Part shown: in pieces, positions 46,422 through 58,000 of the stretch
Numbering within the stretch: the stretch's first letter is position 1
Layout: each line of letters opens with the position of its first letter
Assembly: GCF_029853675.1 (NCBI RefSeq)
Contig: NZ_CP122539.1
Coordinates: 310,001-374,000, forward strand
DNA from: Tenacibaculum tangerinum
Lineage (GTDB): Bacteria; Bacteroidota; Bacteroidia; Flavobacteriales; Flavobacteriaceae
Direction: 5' to 3'
Length of the DNA stretch: 64,000 nt
The notes under the pieces: model-generated
What the model saw: the letters and a program-made list of their open reading frames with translations, nothing else
The model's database searches: none
What the model was told of the DNA's origin: nothing
Translations under genes and position numbers: made by a program

Positions 46422-48593
46422 ATGAACAAGTATACTAAAAGCATTTTATTACTTTTAGGAGCACTGATGTTATGTGTAACTAGTGTTGTATCTCAGACTT
46501 TATTAAAGCCTGTTTTACAGTTTACGGCTGCATGTAATGGGGGACAAACAGACTTTGGAGTACAATTTCGTTATTCAGAAACTGCTTTTAACAGCGATAA
46601 TGTTTTTACTATTGAACTGTCTGATGCCGACGGTAATTGGGATAACCCAACGAACGTGAGAACCATAACTGAAGAAAATGATACGTTTACTTTTACCAAA
46701 TCTTTCCAATTGCCCGATAATACATACGGGACAAACTACAGAATACGCTTGGTAGCCACTTCACCTGCAATGACGAGTCCAGATTCAGATCCATTTGAGG
46801 CGTATAAATATCCAACAAGTACACTTATATTAAATAATTTTGAAAATGTGTATTTATGTGGTAGTGGTTCTACTGAACTTACGTTGAATACAACTCAAAA
46901 TGGTGCTTACCAATGGTATCGAGATGATGTATTGATTACAACGACTGCCGAGCCTAAATTAATAGTTTCTGAAACAGGGAAGTACCAAGTAAAGATAGAT
47001 TACGGATCTTGTGGTTCTAAAGATTCTACTTTAGTAGATGTCGTGATATTGGATGAAGGAGACAGTCAGATAAAAGGAAACTCAACCATTGAAATATGTG
47101 GCGACGAATCACATACGTTCGAAGCCAATGTGTCGTACCCTAATTTGACCTACAATTGGTATTTAGACGATACCTTGGTAAAATCATCTAACGACCCTAC
47201 GTATACCACACCAACCACAGGGCAGTTTGGTACCTACCGTTTGGTAATTGATACAGGGGAGTGTACCACTACTTCAAATAATGTGGTATTGCAACAGCAA
47301 ACTACTGCAGGGTTTGAGGTAACTACGCAAGGTGCACTTACTAGAGCTATTTTAACAGGAGAAGCCATAGAGTTGTGTATTAGTCACGATGCTTCTTCAG
47401 GCAGTATTCAGTGGTACAAAGACGATGCGCCTTTAGCAGCAAGAACACAGCCTTGTATGAATGCAACAGAACCGGGCGTGTACTATGCACGGGTAACCGA
47501 AAGTACTGGTTCTGCCTGTGATGCAGTAGTAGATTCAGAAAAATATACCTTATTAGGCATTAAGTCATTCAATGCCACTATAAGAACCGATACAGCTTAC
47601 GAAGCATGCAACGCTGCGAATACAAATTTAAGTATTGTTGGGGTTACAGCTATTGCCGAAGACGACAACGAATACGACTTAACTGCGAGTCAAATTGAAG
47701 CATTGAATTATCAATGGAATAAAGATGGCAACCCTATATCAGGAGAAACCAATGAAGAATTAGCGCTAAACTCTTATCTAGATAGTGGTTTGTATACCTT
47801 ACGGGTAAGCGTTTTTGGAGCAGAAGGAGTTTCTAACGAATTAGAGATTCAGTTGGTAGAAGTGCCAGAGGTAACGTCATCTTCTAATTCTAATTCGTTG
47901 TGTGCGGGTTCTTCGATAACGTACACAATAAATAATGTAATTGCTGGTTATACCTATCAGTGGATAAAAGATGGTACAGAAGACGTAACTCCAGCCGACC
48001 CTCAAGTATTAGAAGTAACAGCAGCAGGAACATATGTGTTAAACTATGCGGGTTATGGATGCGATAACGAACTGAACCCTATTGTTGTAGTTCCTTTTGA
48101 CGACTCGGCAGTAACGATTACGCCTTCAGAAATAGTAGTGTTAGAATCTGGAAGTTCAGCAACGATTGTAGCGTCTGGCGGAGAAGCATATCAATGGTAT
48201 CAAGGAGAAGATACTTCAGGAGTGTTGTTATCTACTACAGAAGAATTAACAGTAACGGCTCTAGGCTTTTATACCGTGTTTGTACAAGTAGGAAACTGTT
48301 CAGTGATACGAACTATTGAGGTAGTAGAACCTGACGGACAAATTATAGTGCCTAATATTGTGTCTCCGAATCAAGACGGAGCTAACGATACATGGAAATT
48401 GTCAAACACGTATGCGTATCAACCCAATGTAGAGGTAATACTATACAATTCGAACGGTAGAGAAATTTTAAAGACAACCGATTATAAAAATGATTGGCCA
48501 ATGGAGAGCTTAGGGAATCAAAAAATATTTTATTATAAAATTATAAAAGACGAAAAGTTAATTAAAGCAGGTACCATATCGGTAATAGATTAA
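46422..48593 (+). CDS. sprC: SprC-like secreted protein, T9SS type B sorting domain
   Basis: 723 residues. Signal peptide to about residue 25, a series of Ig-like beta-sandwich repeats with YxWYxD-type strands (YQWYRDDVLI, YNWYLDDTLV, IQWYKDDAPL), and a C-terminal gliding motility-associated (T9SS type B) sorting domain from about residue 641 (IIVPNIVSPNQDGANDTWKL). It is exported across the outer membrane by the type IX system and probably assembles with SprD and SprB. The gene order matches Flavobacterium johnsoniae sprC-sprD-sprB, where the genes are needed for gliding; the name rests on this order and domain type. Confidence 0.8.
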   Translation: MNKYTKSILLLLGALMLCVTSVVSQTLLKPVLQFTAACNGGQTDFGVQFRYSETAFNSDNVFTIELSDADGNWDNPTNVRTITEENDTFTFTKSFQLPDNTYGTNYRIRLVATSPAMTSPDSDPFEAYKYPTSTLILNNFENVYLCGSGSTELTLNTTQNGAYQWYRDDVLITTTAEPKLIVSETGKYQVKIDYGSCGSKDSTLVDVVILDEGDSQIKGNSTIEICGDESHTFEANVSYPNLTYNWYLDDTLVKSSNDPTYTTPTTGQFGTYRLVIDTGECTTTSNNVVLQQQTTAGFEVTTQGALTRAILTGEAIELCISHDASSGSIQWYKDDAPLAARTQPCMNATEPGVYYARVTESTGSACDAVVDSEKYTLLGIKSFNATIRTDTAYEACNAANTNLSIVGVTAIAEDDNEYDLTASQIEALNYQWNKDGNPISGETNEELALNSYLDSGLYTLRVSVFGAEGVSNELEIQLVEVPEVTSSSNSNSLCAGSSITYTINNVIAGYTYQWIKDGTEDVTPADPQVLEVTAAGTYVLNYAGYGCDNELNPIVVVPFDDSAVTITPSEIVVLESGSSATIVASGGEAYQWYQGEDTSGVLLSTTEELTVTALGFYTVFVQVGNCSVIRTIEVVEPDGQIIVPNIVSPNQDGANDTWKLSNTYAYQPNVEVILYNSNGREILKTTDYKNDWPMESLGNQKIFYYKIIKDEKLIKAGTISVID

Positions 48594-48598
48594 ATTAT

Positions 48599-49543
48599 AT
48601 GATTAGAAAAATTACTATATTGATTTGTGTTTTATTAAATGTGTTTGCAATACAAGCACAATTTTCTGATAGTGGGCAGCTACACAATAGTTTTAGCTCT
48701 CGCAATTTCATGAAATTTAATCGCTTTTTAACGGTACCTACTTTTTCAGCGCTTAGAGAGGATAAAACTTCTCTTTCTGCTATTGTTAGAAATAGTAATG
48801 TAGCGTTTGAAGACAATCCTAGATTGTATTTGGCAAGTTACTCCGGAAAAATGCGGGAAAATGTCGGAGCTGGTTTAGCGATATACCAACAAGAAGTAGG
48901 AGTATTTAAAGATTTCGGTGCCTTAGCTAACTATGCGCACCGTTTGCAGTTAAATGAAACGATGGATTTAACGTTTGGCTTTAACTTTATATACAGTAGA
49001 AGAAGTGCCGATGGATTGAAAGTAAACTCGGTAGACCCTGAACCGCAAATCTCTAATTACCAAGACATACCCATTGTAAATTTTCAGCCAGCCATAACTC
49101 TTTCAATAGGAAGATTTGATGTAGGAGTGTTTTTTGAAAACTTACTAGACTATAATTTAAAGAATAGCGAATTAGCGACTTCTTTTGGAGAAAAAACATT
49201 TTCAGGGCATGCAATGTATTCGTATGAACTAACATATGCAAGAGGTCTTTTTGAAGGAACAGATGTACGAGTGCTAGCCATGGCAAGAAAACCAGGAGAT
49301 GGTGAGTTTGGTTATGGTGCCAATGCGATTATCGATTTACCTAAAGCAGGTTGGTTAAAAGCAGGATACGATAACAACTATGGTATATCTGCAGGGTTAG
49401 GAGTTAATTTATCTGATAATTTATCGATAGGGTTTACCTATGAAAAGAATAGTTTTGCTGCAACCAATGAGGTAGGTTTGATTTATAGTTTTGAAAAAAA
49501 TCATTTACAAGACAGCGACCTAAAAGAAGAACAGGTAGTGTAA
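48599..49543 (+). CDS. sprD: SprD-like protein, PorP/SprF barrel part (5' portion of a split gene)
   Basis: 314 residues as read. Signal peptide MIRKITILICVLLNVFAIQAQ, then the PorP/SprF family barrel (NSFSSRNFMKFNRFLTVPTF, YGANAIIDLPKAGWLKAGYD, NLSIGFTYEKNSF). In T9SS/gliding systems such barrels anchor or help to export surface adhesins. The frame ends just after a run of seven A (49494-49500). One more A would join it to the SPOR-repeat frame downstream, so the real gene is likely 48599-50433. It starts 5 nt after sprC. Confidence 0.78.
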   Translation: MIRKITILICVLLNVFAIQAQFSDSGQLHNSFSSRNFMKFNRFLTVPTFSALREDKTSLSAIVRNSNVAFEDNPRLYLASYSGKMRENVGAGLAIYQQEVGVFKDFGALANYAHRLQLNETMDLTFGFNFIYSRRSADGLKVNSVDPEPQISNYQDIPIVNFQPAITLSIGRFDVGVFFENLLDYNLKNSELATSFGEKTFSGHAMYSYELTYARGLFEGTDVRVLAMARKPGDGEFGYGANAIIDLPKAGWLKAGYDNNYGISAGLGVNLSDNLSIGFTYEKNSFAATNEVGLIYSFEKNHLQDSDLKEEQVV

Positions 49544-50433
49544 AAGTAAACCTTCCAGAAAGAACTCCTATACGACAGGCTGAATATGAGAATCCAGAGC
49601 ACAACGATTTATCAGACGAAATTCTTAGAGCGCAAGATTCTATAAATATTTTAAATAAAAAGATAGATGAGGTATTGCGAATACTTAAAAATCAGCCAGC
49701 ACCTAAAACAACAACAAATACTGTAATAATTAGAGACTCAGCACAGGCAAAAGATACATCATTACGAAGAAGAACAAATGCCCCATGGCGTAAGAGTACC
49801 ATCACACGTTCGGGTGGTGGTGGAGGCACCATGTATTATGTTGTTTCCGATCAGTTTAGAAGCAAAGAAAACGCAGAAGCCTTAATTGAAAAATGGGCAC
49901 GTTTAGATATTGAAGCAAAATACGTGTTCGAACCTCAAAAGAAAATTTACTATGTTTATATTGAAAGGTTCGCCAAAGAAGAAGATGCAGAAGAAGAAGT
50001 AGATGACTTCAACGATAAAACGCGTTTGTTCGAAATGAATAACAGTAAGAAAGACAATTCAACGATTGAAGTAAAGAAAATAACTAAAGACCCCGTTTAT
50101 GTGGTTAAAATAACCTTAGGAACTGGTGAAGGAGGTAGTTATGAAGAGCCTAAAACACAGCCTCCTGCAAGAGTAAGAACTATGAAGGTTAAAGGCGTAG
50201 CACCAGGATACTATTTACAGGTATATGTAAATGGTAACAAAGCGTTGGCAGATAGAAACGTAGATGAATTAAGAAATGACAATATAGATGCAGATTATTT
50301 TGTAAACCCCCAAACAGGATATATGCATACCTATATATTTAAAACAAACGATAGAGCAGAAGCTATTAAAATGTATAACACAAATTTAAACGGAGCCTTT
50401 TACGATCGTAAGACGATAGTACATATAAAATAA
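49495..50433 (+). CDS. SprD-like protein, SPOR-repeat part (3' portion of the split gene)
   Basis: The frame is open from 49495 without a start codon and reads KSFTRQRPKRRTGSV, then two SPOR-like repeats (about 49830-50000 and 50200-50420: MYYVVSDQFRSKENAEALIE, then GYYLQVYVNGNKALADRNVD). SPOR domains bind peptidoglycan glycan strands. As one protein with the upstream barrel it would link an outer-membrane barrel to the cell wall. A TTG at 49675 is the only internal start suggested. Gene 26 nt upstream of sprB. Confidence 0.72.
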   Translation, partial: KKSFTRQRPKRRTGSVKVNLPERTPIRQAEYENPEHNDLSDEILRAQDSINILNKKIDEVLRILKNQPAPKTTTNTVIIRDSAQAKDTSLRRRTNAPWRKSTITRSGGGGGTMYYVVSDQFRSKENAEALIEKWARLDIEAKYVFEPQKKIYYVYIERFAKEEDAEEEVDDFNDKTRLFEMNNSKKDNSTIEVKKITKDPVYVVKITLGTGEGGSYEEPKTQPPARVRTMKVKGVAPGYYLQVYVNGNKALADRNVDELRNDNIDADYFVNPQTGYMHTYIFKTNDRAEAIKMYNTNLNGAFYDRKTIVHIK

Positions 50434-50459
50434 CTTACAACTAATTCCCCCTTGATATT

Positions 50460-51698
50460 ATGAAAAAAATCATTACCCTGTTAATCCTTTTGCAAATCAC
50501 TGGCCTGTTTTCTCAAGAAAGAGAACTAATCGAAGGGGTTATGCAAAAAGATCAAGCCAAAGCAGATACCCCCTTTCAACTAAGAACGGAGCACACCTTA
50601 AGAGGTAATTTAACCTTTATAGCCAACAATACTTTAAATAGGTCAAACAATGGTAACGGTCAATCGGCTAACAATCCGTATAATGGTAATGGATCTAACA
50701 GTGACCATAACGGAGCATCAAATATGGATTATATCGATATCGATTCTGATCCAACTACCTTTTCATCAAGTAGTGCTACCTTAAACCTACCGAACTGTTC
50801 AAAGGTAACGTATGCAGGGTTATATTGGGCGGCAATATATCCATATGAAGAATGGAAAGATGAAGAATTTGGAGTAAATACCAGAGATGATGATTTTAAT
50901 GAAATGAAGTTCAAATTACCGGGAGCTTCTAATTATATTGATGTTGTTGCAGATAAGTTTGATGCAACAGCTAGGGAATTAATTTATGACGATGGAATTA
51001 CTACTGAGAAGCCTTATGTATGTTATAAAGATGTTACAGGTTTAATACAAGGGTTAGCAAACCCTAATGGGGTGTATTACGGCGCTAACATAAAAGCTAC
51101 CAAAGGAAGAGATACTTTTGGAAGTAGTTTAGGATCTTCAGCAGGCTGGATATTGGTGGTGATTTATGAAAACGAAACAGAATCAAGAAAAAAATTCTTT
51201 GTTTTTGACGGTTTTGCGACTATTAAAGTAAATGAAGGTGAAGATGAATCAGTTTATGATGTGCCTTTTTCAGGTTTTACTACAATACCAACAGGACCAG
51301 TTGCAGCTAATTTTTTAGTTGGTTCTTTAGAAGGAGACCAAAAAATAGAAAATGATAGATTTGAATTACAAGATACTTCGGGTAACTTTCAAAAGTTAAC
51401 CACAGGAAGTCTTAATCCTATAGACAATTTTTTTAATAGCTCAATTACCTATAATAATTCATATTTAGGAGGCAGAACGCCAGACAGTGAAAACACTTTG
51501 GGGTTAGATGCTGACTTTTTTGAGCTCAATAATCCATCCAATAGTTTAATAGGGAATAACCAATCCAGTGGGGTCATGCGTTTTTCTTCAACGCAAGATT
51601 CCTATTGGCCCTTTTTACTAGGATTATCGGTAGAAGTAATAGAACCTAGTATTCGTTTGGTAAAAACCATTGATGACGGAATAGACCAAGGTTCTTAA
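50460..51698 (+). CDS. sprB: SprB gliding adhesin, N-terminal segment (frame 1)
   Basis: First of three frames of one giant adhesin. Signal peptide MKKIITLLILLQITGLFSQ, then an N-terminal domain of about 380 residues (YAGLYWAAIYPYEEWKDEEF, SAGWILVVIYENETE, LLGLSVEVIEPSIRLVKTI). The frame ends at TCT TAA; skipping one T continues it directly (NNLGGTDVDLGDYLWYD). Flavobacterium SprB is a 6,497-residue mobile surface adhesin that is moved along the cell by the gliding machinery. Together with the next two segments this gene exceeds 4,500 codons within the window. Confidence 0.82.
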   Translation: MKKIITLLILLQITGLFSQERELIEGVMQKDQAKADTPFQLRTEHTLRGNLTFIANNTLNRSNNGNGQSANNPYNGNGSNSDHNGASNMDYIDIDSDPTTFSSSSATLNLPNCSKVTYAGLYWAAIYPYEEWKDEEFGVNTRDDDFNEMKFKLPGASNYIDVVADKFDATARELIYDDGITTEKPYVCYKDVTGLIQGLANPNGVYYGANIKATKGRDTFGSSLGSSAGWILVVIYENETESRKKFFVFDGFATIKVNEGEDESVYDVPFSGFTTIPTGPVAANFLVGSLEGDQKIENDRFELQDTSGNFQKLTTGSLNPIDNFFNSSITYNNSYLGGRTPDSENTLGLDADFFELNNPSNSLIGNNQSSGVMRFSSTQDSYWPFLLGLSVEVIEPSIRLVKTIDDGIDQGS

Positions 51699-52020
51699 TA
51701 ATTTAGGAGGAACCGATGTTGACCTAGGAGACTACTTATGGTACGACATCAGTTTTCAAAATGTAGGTACAGATGATGCTATCGAAACGGTTATTATCGA
51801 TAGGCTACCTAAAAATGTTAGCCTGTTAGAAAGTGACATTATTTTACCACCAGGAGTCACCTACACTTACGATCCTCCTACCTTTTTGAACGAATTTAGA
51901 GGAGAGTTGCGTTTTACCATACCAGATGGTTTTGTTGAACGAAATGACCCTGCTTATAATATAAGGTTGCGGGTGCAAGTTGCACCCAACTGTGCAGCAT
52001 TAAGAGACGTGTGTTCTTAA
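51697..52020 (+). CDS. sprB: SprB gliding adhesin, DUF11-like segment (frame 2)
   Basis: Continues from 51697 in the next frame: LGDYLWYDISFQNVGTDDAI, TVIIDRLPKNVSLLE, LRFTIPDGFVERNDPAYNIR, a DUF11-like domain as in other large surface proteins. It ends in CS followed by TAA inside TTCTTAAT, the same eight bases as at the first break. Skipping one T restores the frame (NIIENQATANYVGEV). Confidence 0.75.
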   Translation, partial: NNLGGTDVDLGDYLWYDISFQNVGTDDAIETVIIDRLPKNVSLLESDIILPPGVTYTYDPPTFLNEFRGELRFTIPDGFVERNDPAYNIRLRVQVAPNCAALRDVCS

Positions 52021-55000
52021 TATTATTGAAAATCAAGCTACAGCCAATTATGTAGGAGAAGTTTCAGGAATAGTAGTCGATGGAGAAGAAAGTTTCGCTG
52101 CAGTAGATGCTTGTGGCTTTGGAGTGGTTGGAGCTTCTAACTTTTTAGCAGACATAAGTGGATGTACTTTTGAAAGAAATCAAATAATTTGTGGTAATAG
52201 TACTACTTTGGTAGCAGGAAGTGGCTTTCAGTCGTATTCATGGGAAAATGCAGCAAACCCAGGGGTGGTTTTAGGTACAGAGCAAACACTAGAAGTAACA
52301 CAAACAGGAACTTATATCGTAACAAGAATAGCACCAGTAGGTTGTATTGGGCAAACCGAAACCATACATGTTATCGGTTACGATTCTGAGCCCAATCCTA
52401 TAGCTTCTTTTGCAGATCAGGTACTAACCTGTTCAAATAACGGTTTAGAATTAGCCGAAATTTATTTGTGTACAGGAGACGACCGTACCATTAATTTACC
52501 TTTTGACCCCAATTCTCAGACAACAGTAAGATGGTTTCAATTAGACGAAGCTTCTTGTGCAGATGAAACACAAGCAGGTTGTCCGAATGTAAATACAGCC
52601 TGTACGTGGAACGAGATAGGAAATGGAGAATTTTCTAGAGACTTTGCAGATGCAGGCGAGTTTCGTTTAGATGTACTTTACGATGGGCAATGTCCTAGAA
52701 GCTATTATTTTAATGTATACAAAGCGACAGTAACTCCCGAAATAGTAGTAGAAGAAATTATTTGTGGAGCCCCAGGCTCAATTACAGTAAACAATATCCC
52801 TAGTACCTATCAATATAGTTTGAGTGGAATTTCAGGAACTGCAACCGACGGCTATTTTGTTGATTTTCAAGACAGCAATGTGTTTTCGGTAACACAAGCA
52901 GGAGATTATAATTTAACTGTTCGTTTAAACCCTTCAGAGCCAGGAGCATCTTGTAACTATACATTCGATTTGATTTATGTAGGTGCTAGAAATATCGACT
53001 TACAAGTAACAGGTGAGAATATGGAATGTGCTAATGGACCAGCAACTATCCGAGCACAGATTAATAATGTACCTGGTCCTTATACATATACATTAACATT
53101 AGGAGGAAATACCGTAGGTTCGCAAGTAGGCATTACCGATAATAATTACGAATTTACAGTTACCGATGGTGGAAACTACACCGTTACAGTTTCTACTCCG
53201 CAATGTAGCGCCACTCAAGATATTGAGATCATTGAACCAGCAGAATTAACCCTAACAGCACTGAAAACAAAAGATATTAGCTGTGAAGATGGCAGTTCTC
53301 CAGGAATCATTGAGTTAACAGCAGGAGGCGGTACGATTGATACTTCAACAGGAAACTCGTATTACTTTGCCGTATGGACGAGTCAAGGAGTAGATTTGTA
53401 TACCAATGTGTCAGATATTCCTGCTTCGGCTTATTTAACATCAGGTACCAATAGCTATTCTTATTCTGTGCCTATTGGAAGCGAGGGAGTGTACCGATTT
53501 GTAGTGATAGATCATAATGGATGCTACCAAATAACAGGTCCTATAGAAGTGGTAATCGAACCAGAATTGCAATTCTCTTATACCACAACAGACATTTCAT
53601 GTAACGGATTAACCAACGGAGAAATTAACGTAGGAGTTAACGGAGATAATTTAGGATATGCTGTAGAGTACAGTATTAATAATACTGATTGGTTTAACCC
53701 AGGAGCATTTTCGAATTTAGCTGCTGGTTCCTATACAATATACATAAGAGCGTCTAAAAACTCATATCAATGTTTGTATGAAATTACAAATGTCACTATA
53801 AACGAACCGGAAGCGTTGTCTGGAGGAGGCGCGGCTGCCACTAATTTAGAATGTAATACCTCAGGAGGAATCACCTATGGTACGATAACATTTACCCCAC
53901 CCACTGGTGGTACAGGAGCTTATACGTATCAATATAAGTTAAGTACAGATAGTACGTATACCGTAGCAACCACAAACCCAGCAACAGGTCTGCCCGCAGG
54001 AATATATGATGTTAGGGTTGTCGATGCAAATGGATGTCCACTCGATTTAGACCCCGTAGAAATAGAAGGGCTACCAACGGCTCCGACTTTACGTCGCTCA
54101 GTAGATTATAATTGCGATGGAACAGGAAATATTACCATTACCGCAAACCCGGCAGGAAGTTATACCTATACCTTAGGAACCATATCAAACACAACAGGTG
54201 TGTTTACGAATATAGCACCAGGAGCTTACACGGTATCGGTTGATTATGGAAGTAATTGTACTAGAAATATCAACGTATCCGTTCGAAATGATAGACAACT
54301 TTCAGGAAGTATCATCGGGTCTTCTGATAGTGAATGTTTTGGATCGGATAACGGTAGTATTACCATTTCTGCACAGAATATTGTTGGATCAATCTACGAA
54401 TATTCTATAGACGGTGGAGACAAATGGTCAGTAACAGCAGATAATCCTTATAAAATTGTTGGTTTAGCACCAGATACTTATAATGTATTAATCAGGGAAA
54501 CAGACGGAAATGCCTCTTGTGAATTAGATTTAGGAAGTGTTACTCTTAGTCAACCAACAGAGATTTTACTTTCAGCATCATTAACACAAGAAGTAACTTG
54601 TAATACAACCACATCAACGATTACTGCCGAAGCAACTGGTGGAATTCCTCCTTACACTTTTAGTATAGATGGAGGAACGACTTGGCAAAGCTCACCAGTT
54701 TTTGAAAACGTACCACCTAGAGCAGAACCTTACATTGTAATGGTACTTGATAGTAGACAATGTAATGAGTGTGGATGTACGGCAAATTTATTTGAAAATG
54801 GTGACTTTGAAGATCCCACAAGAGCAAATACTACATTTAGGTTTATTAATGAAAATGACTACCCTGGATGGAATATAAAAAATGAAGATAATGATAATCT
54901 AATAGAGATTTGGTACAACAACTTTAGAGGAGTACCAGCTTATAGTGGGGTAGCGCATGCCGAATTAAATGCCGATGCAATTGGAACAATGTATCAAGAG

Positions 55001-58000
55001 TTTTGTACCCAACCAGGCGATGTAATTAATTGGTCGGTAGCTCATAGAGGTAGAGCAGGAGTAGATGTGGCCACGGTAAACATCGGAGCAGATTTACTTA
55101 CGACGGACTTCATGCAAACCATGACTGATGGAAATACAGCTTGGGGAGTATATTCAGGTCAATACATTGTACCAGCCAATCAAACTACAACCATTATTAG
55201 TTTTGAAGCAGTATCCACAGCGACAGGTAATAGAACAGTAGGAAATTTTATTGACGATGTGCAAATAACCATTGCAAGAAGTAGTTGTATTCCTGTTACC
55301 GTAATCGTAGAAGAGCCAGAAGCCATAGATTTCACGCTAACCCCAGTAACATGTTACGACGGAACCAACGGAACAATTACCGTAGATGTACTTTCAGGTA
55401 ATGATGATTACCAGTTCAGTATCAATGGTGGAGCTCCTCAGTCTCCTGATACAGCAACGCCGAATACATTTACATTTACAGGATTAATAGATGATACCTA
55501 TGATATTACGGTATATGACGGTAGAGGATGTTCAGAGACGAGATCTGCAACTATTTTACCGCAATTATCAGCTACAGTAACTACTGTAGGAGCTACCTGT
55601 AGCGATGGTCAAATAGTTATCAACCCAAGTGGAGGCGATGGAAGCTATCAATTCATAGTAGAAGATGCGGGAGGTACTCAAACTACATATCCGTCTAGTC
55701 CGATAGATGTACCTGCCGGAACGTATACGGTGTATGTAAGAGATAAAAATGGAGGAGCGAACTTTTGTGAGTTTACAGATACTGTTACGGTAACTCAAAT
55801 ACCCAACCCAACAATTAGTACGTCAGCAACACAACCAAATTGTAGCACAGATACAGGAACGATTACGGTAACCACAGGAAATGGTACAGCACCTTATACG
55901 GTAACCGTAACAGGTCCTACTTCATCAACACAAACAGGAAACGATTTAAGTTATTCTTTTACAGGATTAGCAGGAGGAAATTATACCATCACAGTTACCG
56001 ATGTTAACAATTGTTTCTCGTTAAATGCCACAGAAGTTATTACAGTTCCATCAACCTTAACTAGTGGAGGTCCAACGACAGCAACTGATGTAACATGTAG
56101 TCCATCAGGCACTACTTTAGGAACAATTACGTTTACTCCACCAACAGGAGGAACTACACCTTACACCTATTTTTATAAGTTAACCACTGATGCAACCTAT
56201 ACACAAGTGGGAGGTACTACAGTAACAAATTTAGGGGCAGGTACGTATGATACGAGAGTAGTGGATGCTAATGGTTGTTTACTTGATTTAAATCAAGTTA
56301 CAATAGCCGATTTACCAGCAGCACCTGCATTGAGTACATCGGTAGCCTATAATTGTGACGGAACAGGTACTATTACGGTAACTCCACTAGATGCGAGTTA
56401 TGAGTATACACTCGATGGTACTATTACGCAAACAGGAGACAATGTATTTAACAATGTGGCGGTAGGTACTCACACCATTTCTGTGGAGTATGGAAGTGGT
56501 TGTGCTACAGAAGTAACCGTAAATGTAGCACCAGACCAAGAGTTTACAGCCGCAGTTATAGGTCAAACGAACCCAACATGTATAGGAGATACAGATGGAA
56601 CAATTACAGTTGAAGTTTATTTCCCTTACAACCCACCAAGTGATTTTGAATACAATATAGGATCAGGTTGGGAATTAGCGAACAGCAATCCATTTACAAT
56701 TCCAGGTTTTGCAGAAGGAATGCACAATATTCAAGTACGTCCAACAGGTGTAGCATCTGTTTGTGATGTATCGTTACCAAGTGTAACTTTAACCGATCCA
56801 ACAGCAATAACGGTAGTAGGACTAATTACAAAAGAAATAACCTGTAATCCTGCAACAGGTGCCACCATTAGTCCAACAGCAAGTAATGGAAACGGAGGAC
56901 CTTATACATACGAGTTATTCGATTCAACAAATACTTCAGTACCAACTACAAGTCCATTTACAGATATACCTGCAGGAACTTATACAGTAGTAGCTACCGA
57001 TAGATTAGGGTGTACAGGGTCTGTTACGGTAACAGTAGACCCGATTCTAACAGTGACTTTTGATGCTGAACCCCAGTGTTATGATGGAAGTAATGGAGAA
57101 ATCCAAGTAACCAATGTTACAGGAAATGGTAATTACCAATTTAATATTAATGGTGGACCATGGCAATTCCCTAATGCTGCAACTCCTAATGAATTTACCT
57201 TCACTGGTTTGTCTGCAACATCTTATGTTATTAGAGTACAAGACGAAAAAGGTTGCTATGCTGAAGAGACGGTAACTATCAACCCACAATTATTAGCCGC
57301 AGCCGACGTTACGAATGCGAGTTGTAGTGATGGCTCAATTAAGATAAATCCAATAGGGGGAGCAGGAAATTATGTATACTCTATAGTTTCAGACGGTTCA
57401 CCAGCGGGACCTTTTACTGCATTAGACTCTGATACCGATACCAGACCAGCAGGAACTTACGATGTATATGTAAGAGATAACAATGGAGTAGCACCGTATT
57501 GTGAGTACATTATTCAAGATGTGGTTATAAATCCAGTTACTCCAGTAAGTATCAATGCTATAGCAAATCATCCAGTATGTAGTGGAGATTTAGGTAGCGT
57601 AGATGGTCAAATTGTAGTAAATACAGGACAGGCTCCACATACTATTGTTATTACAGATAGTTCAGATGCAGTTGTTGATACGATTAATAATTTTTCTGGA
57701 AGTAATTTTAGTTTTAACAATTTAGTAGCAGATAGTTACCTAATCACAATTATCGATGATTTAGGATGTGAAGATACTTTTAGCTTCTCGTTAACAGATC
57801 CAGTGGCTATTCCAATGAATATAAAACCTGTATTACCAGAGGACTGTACAACTATTGTACCCGCTAATACTGGTTTTGACTTTAATTTTGGTAGCACAAC
57901 ATTAGCTAGTTTTGCACCTTATACATTATGGTACACGGTAGATGGCACTACTTGGACAGACATGAGTACATTGCCATTTGCCACAAGCGGAGGAGATAAT

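Noticed and set aside
51697..52020. SprB region as several independent genes
   Set aside because: The segments join exactly by one base each, the domain order is that of one adhesin, and the inner segments lack start codons or promoters.
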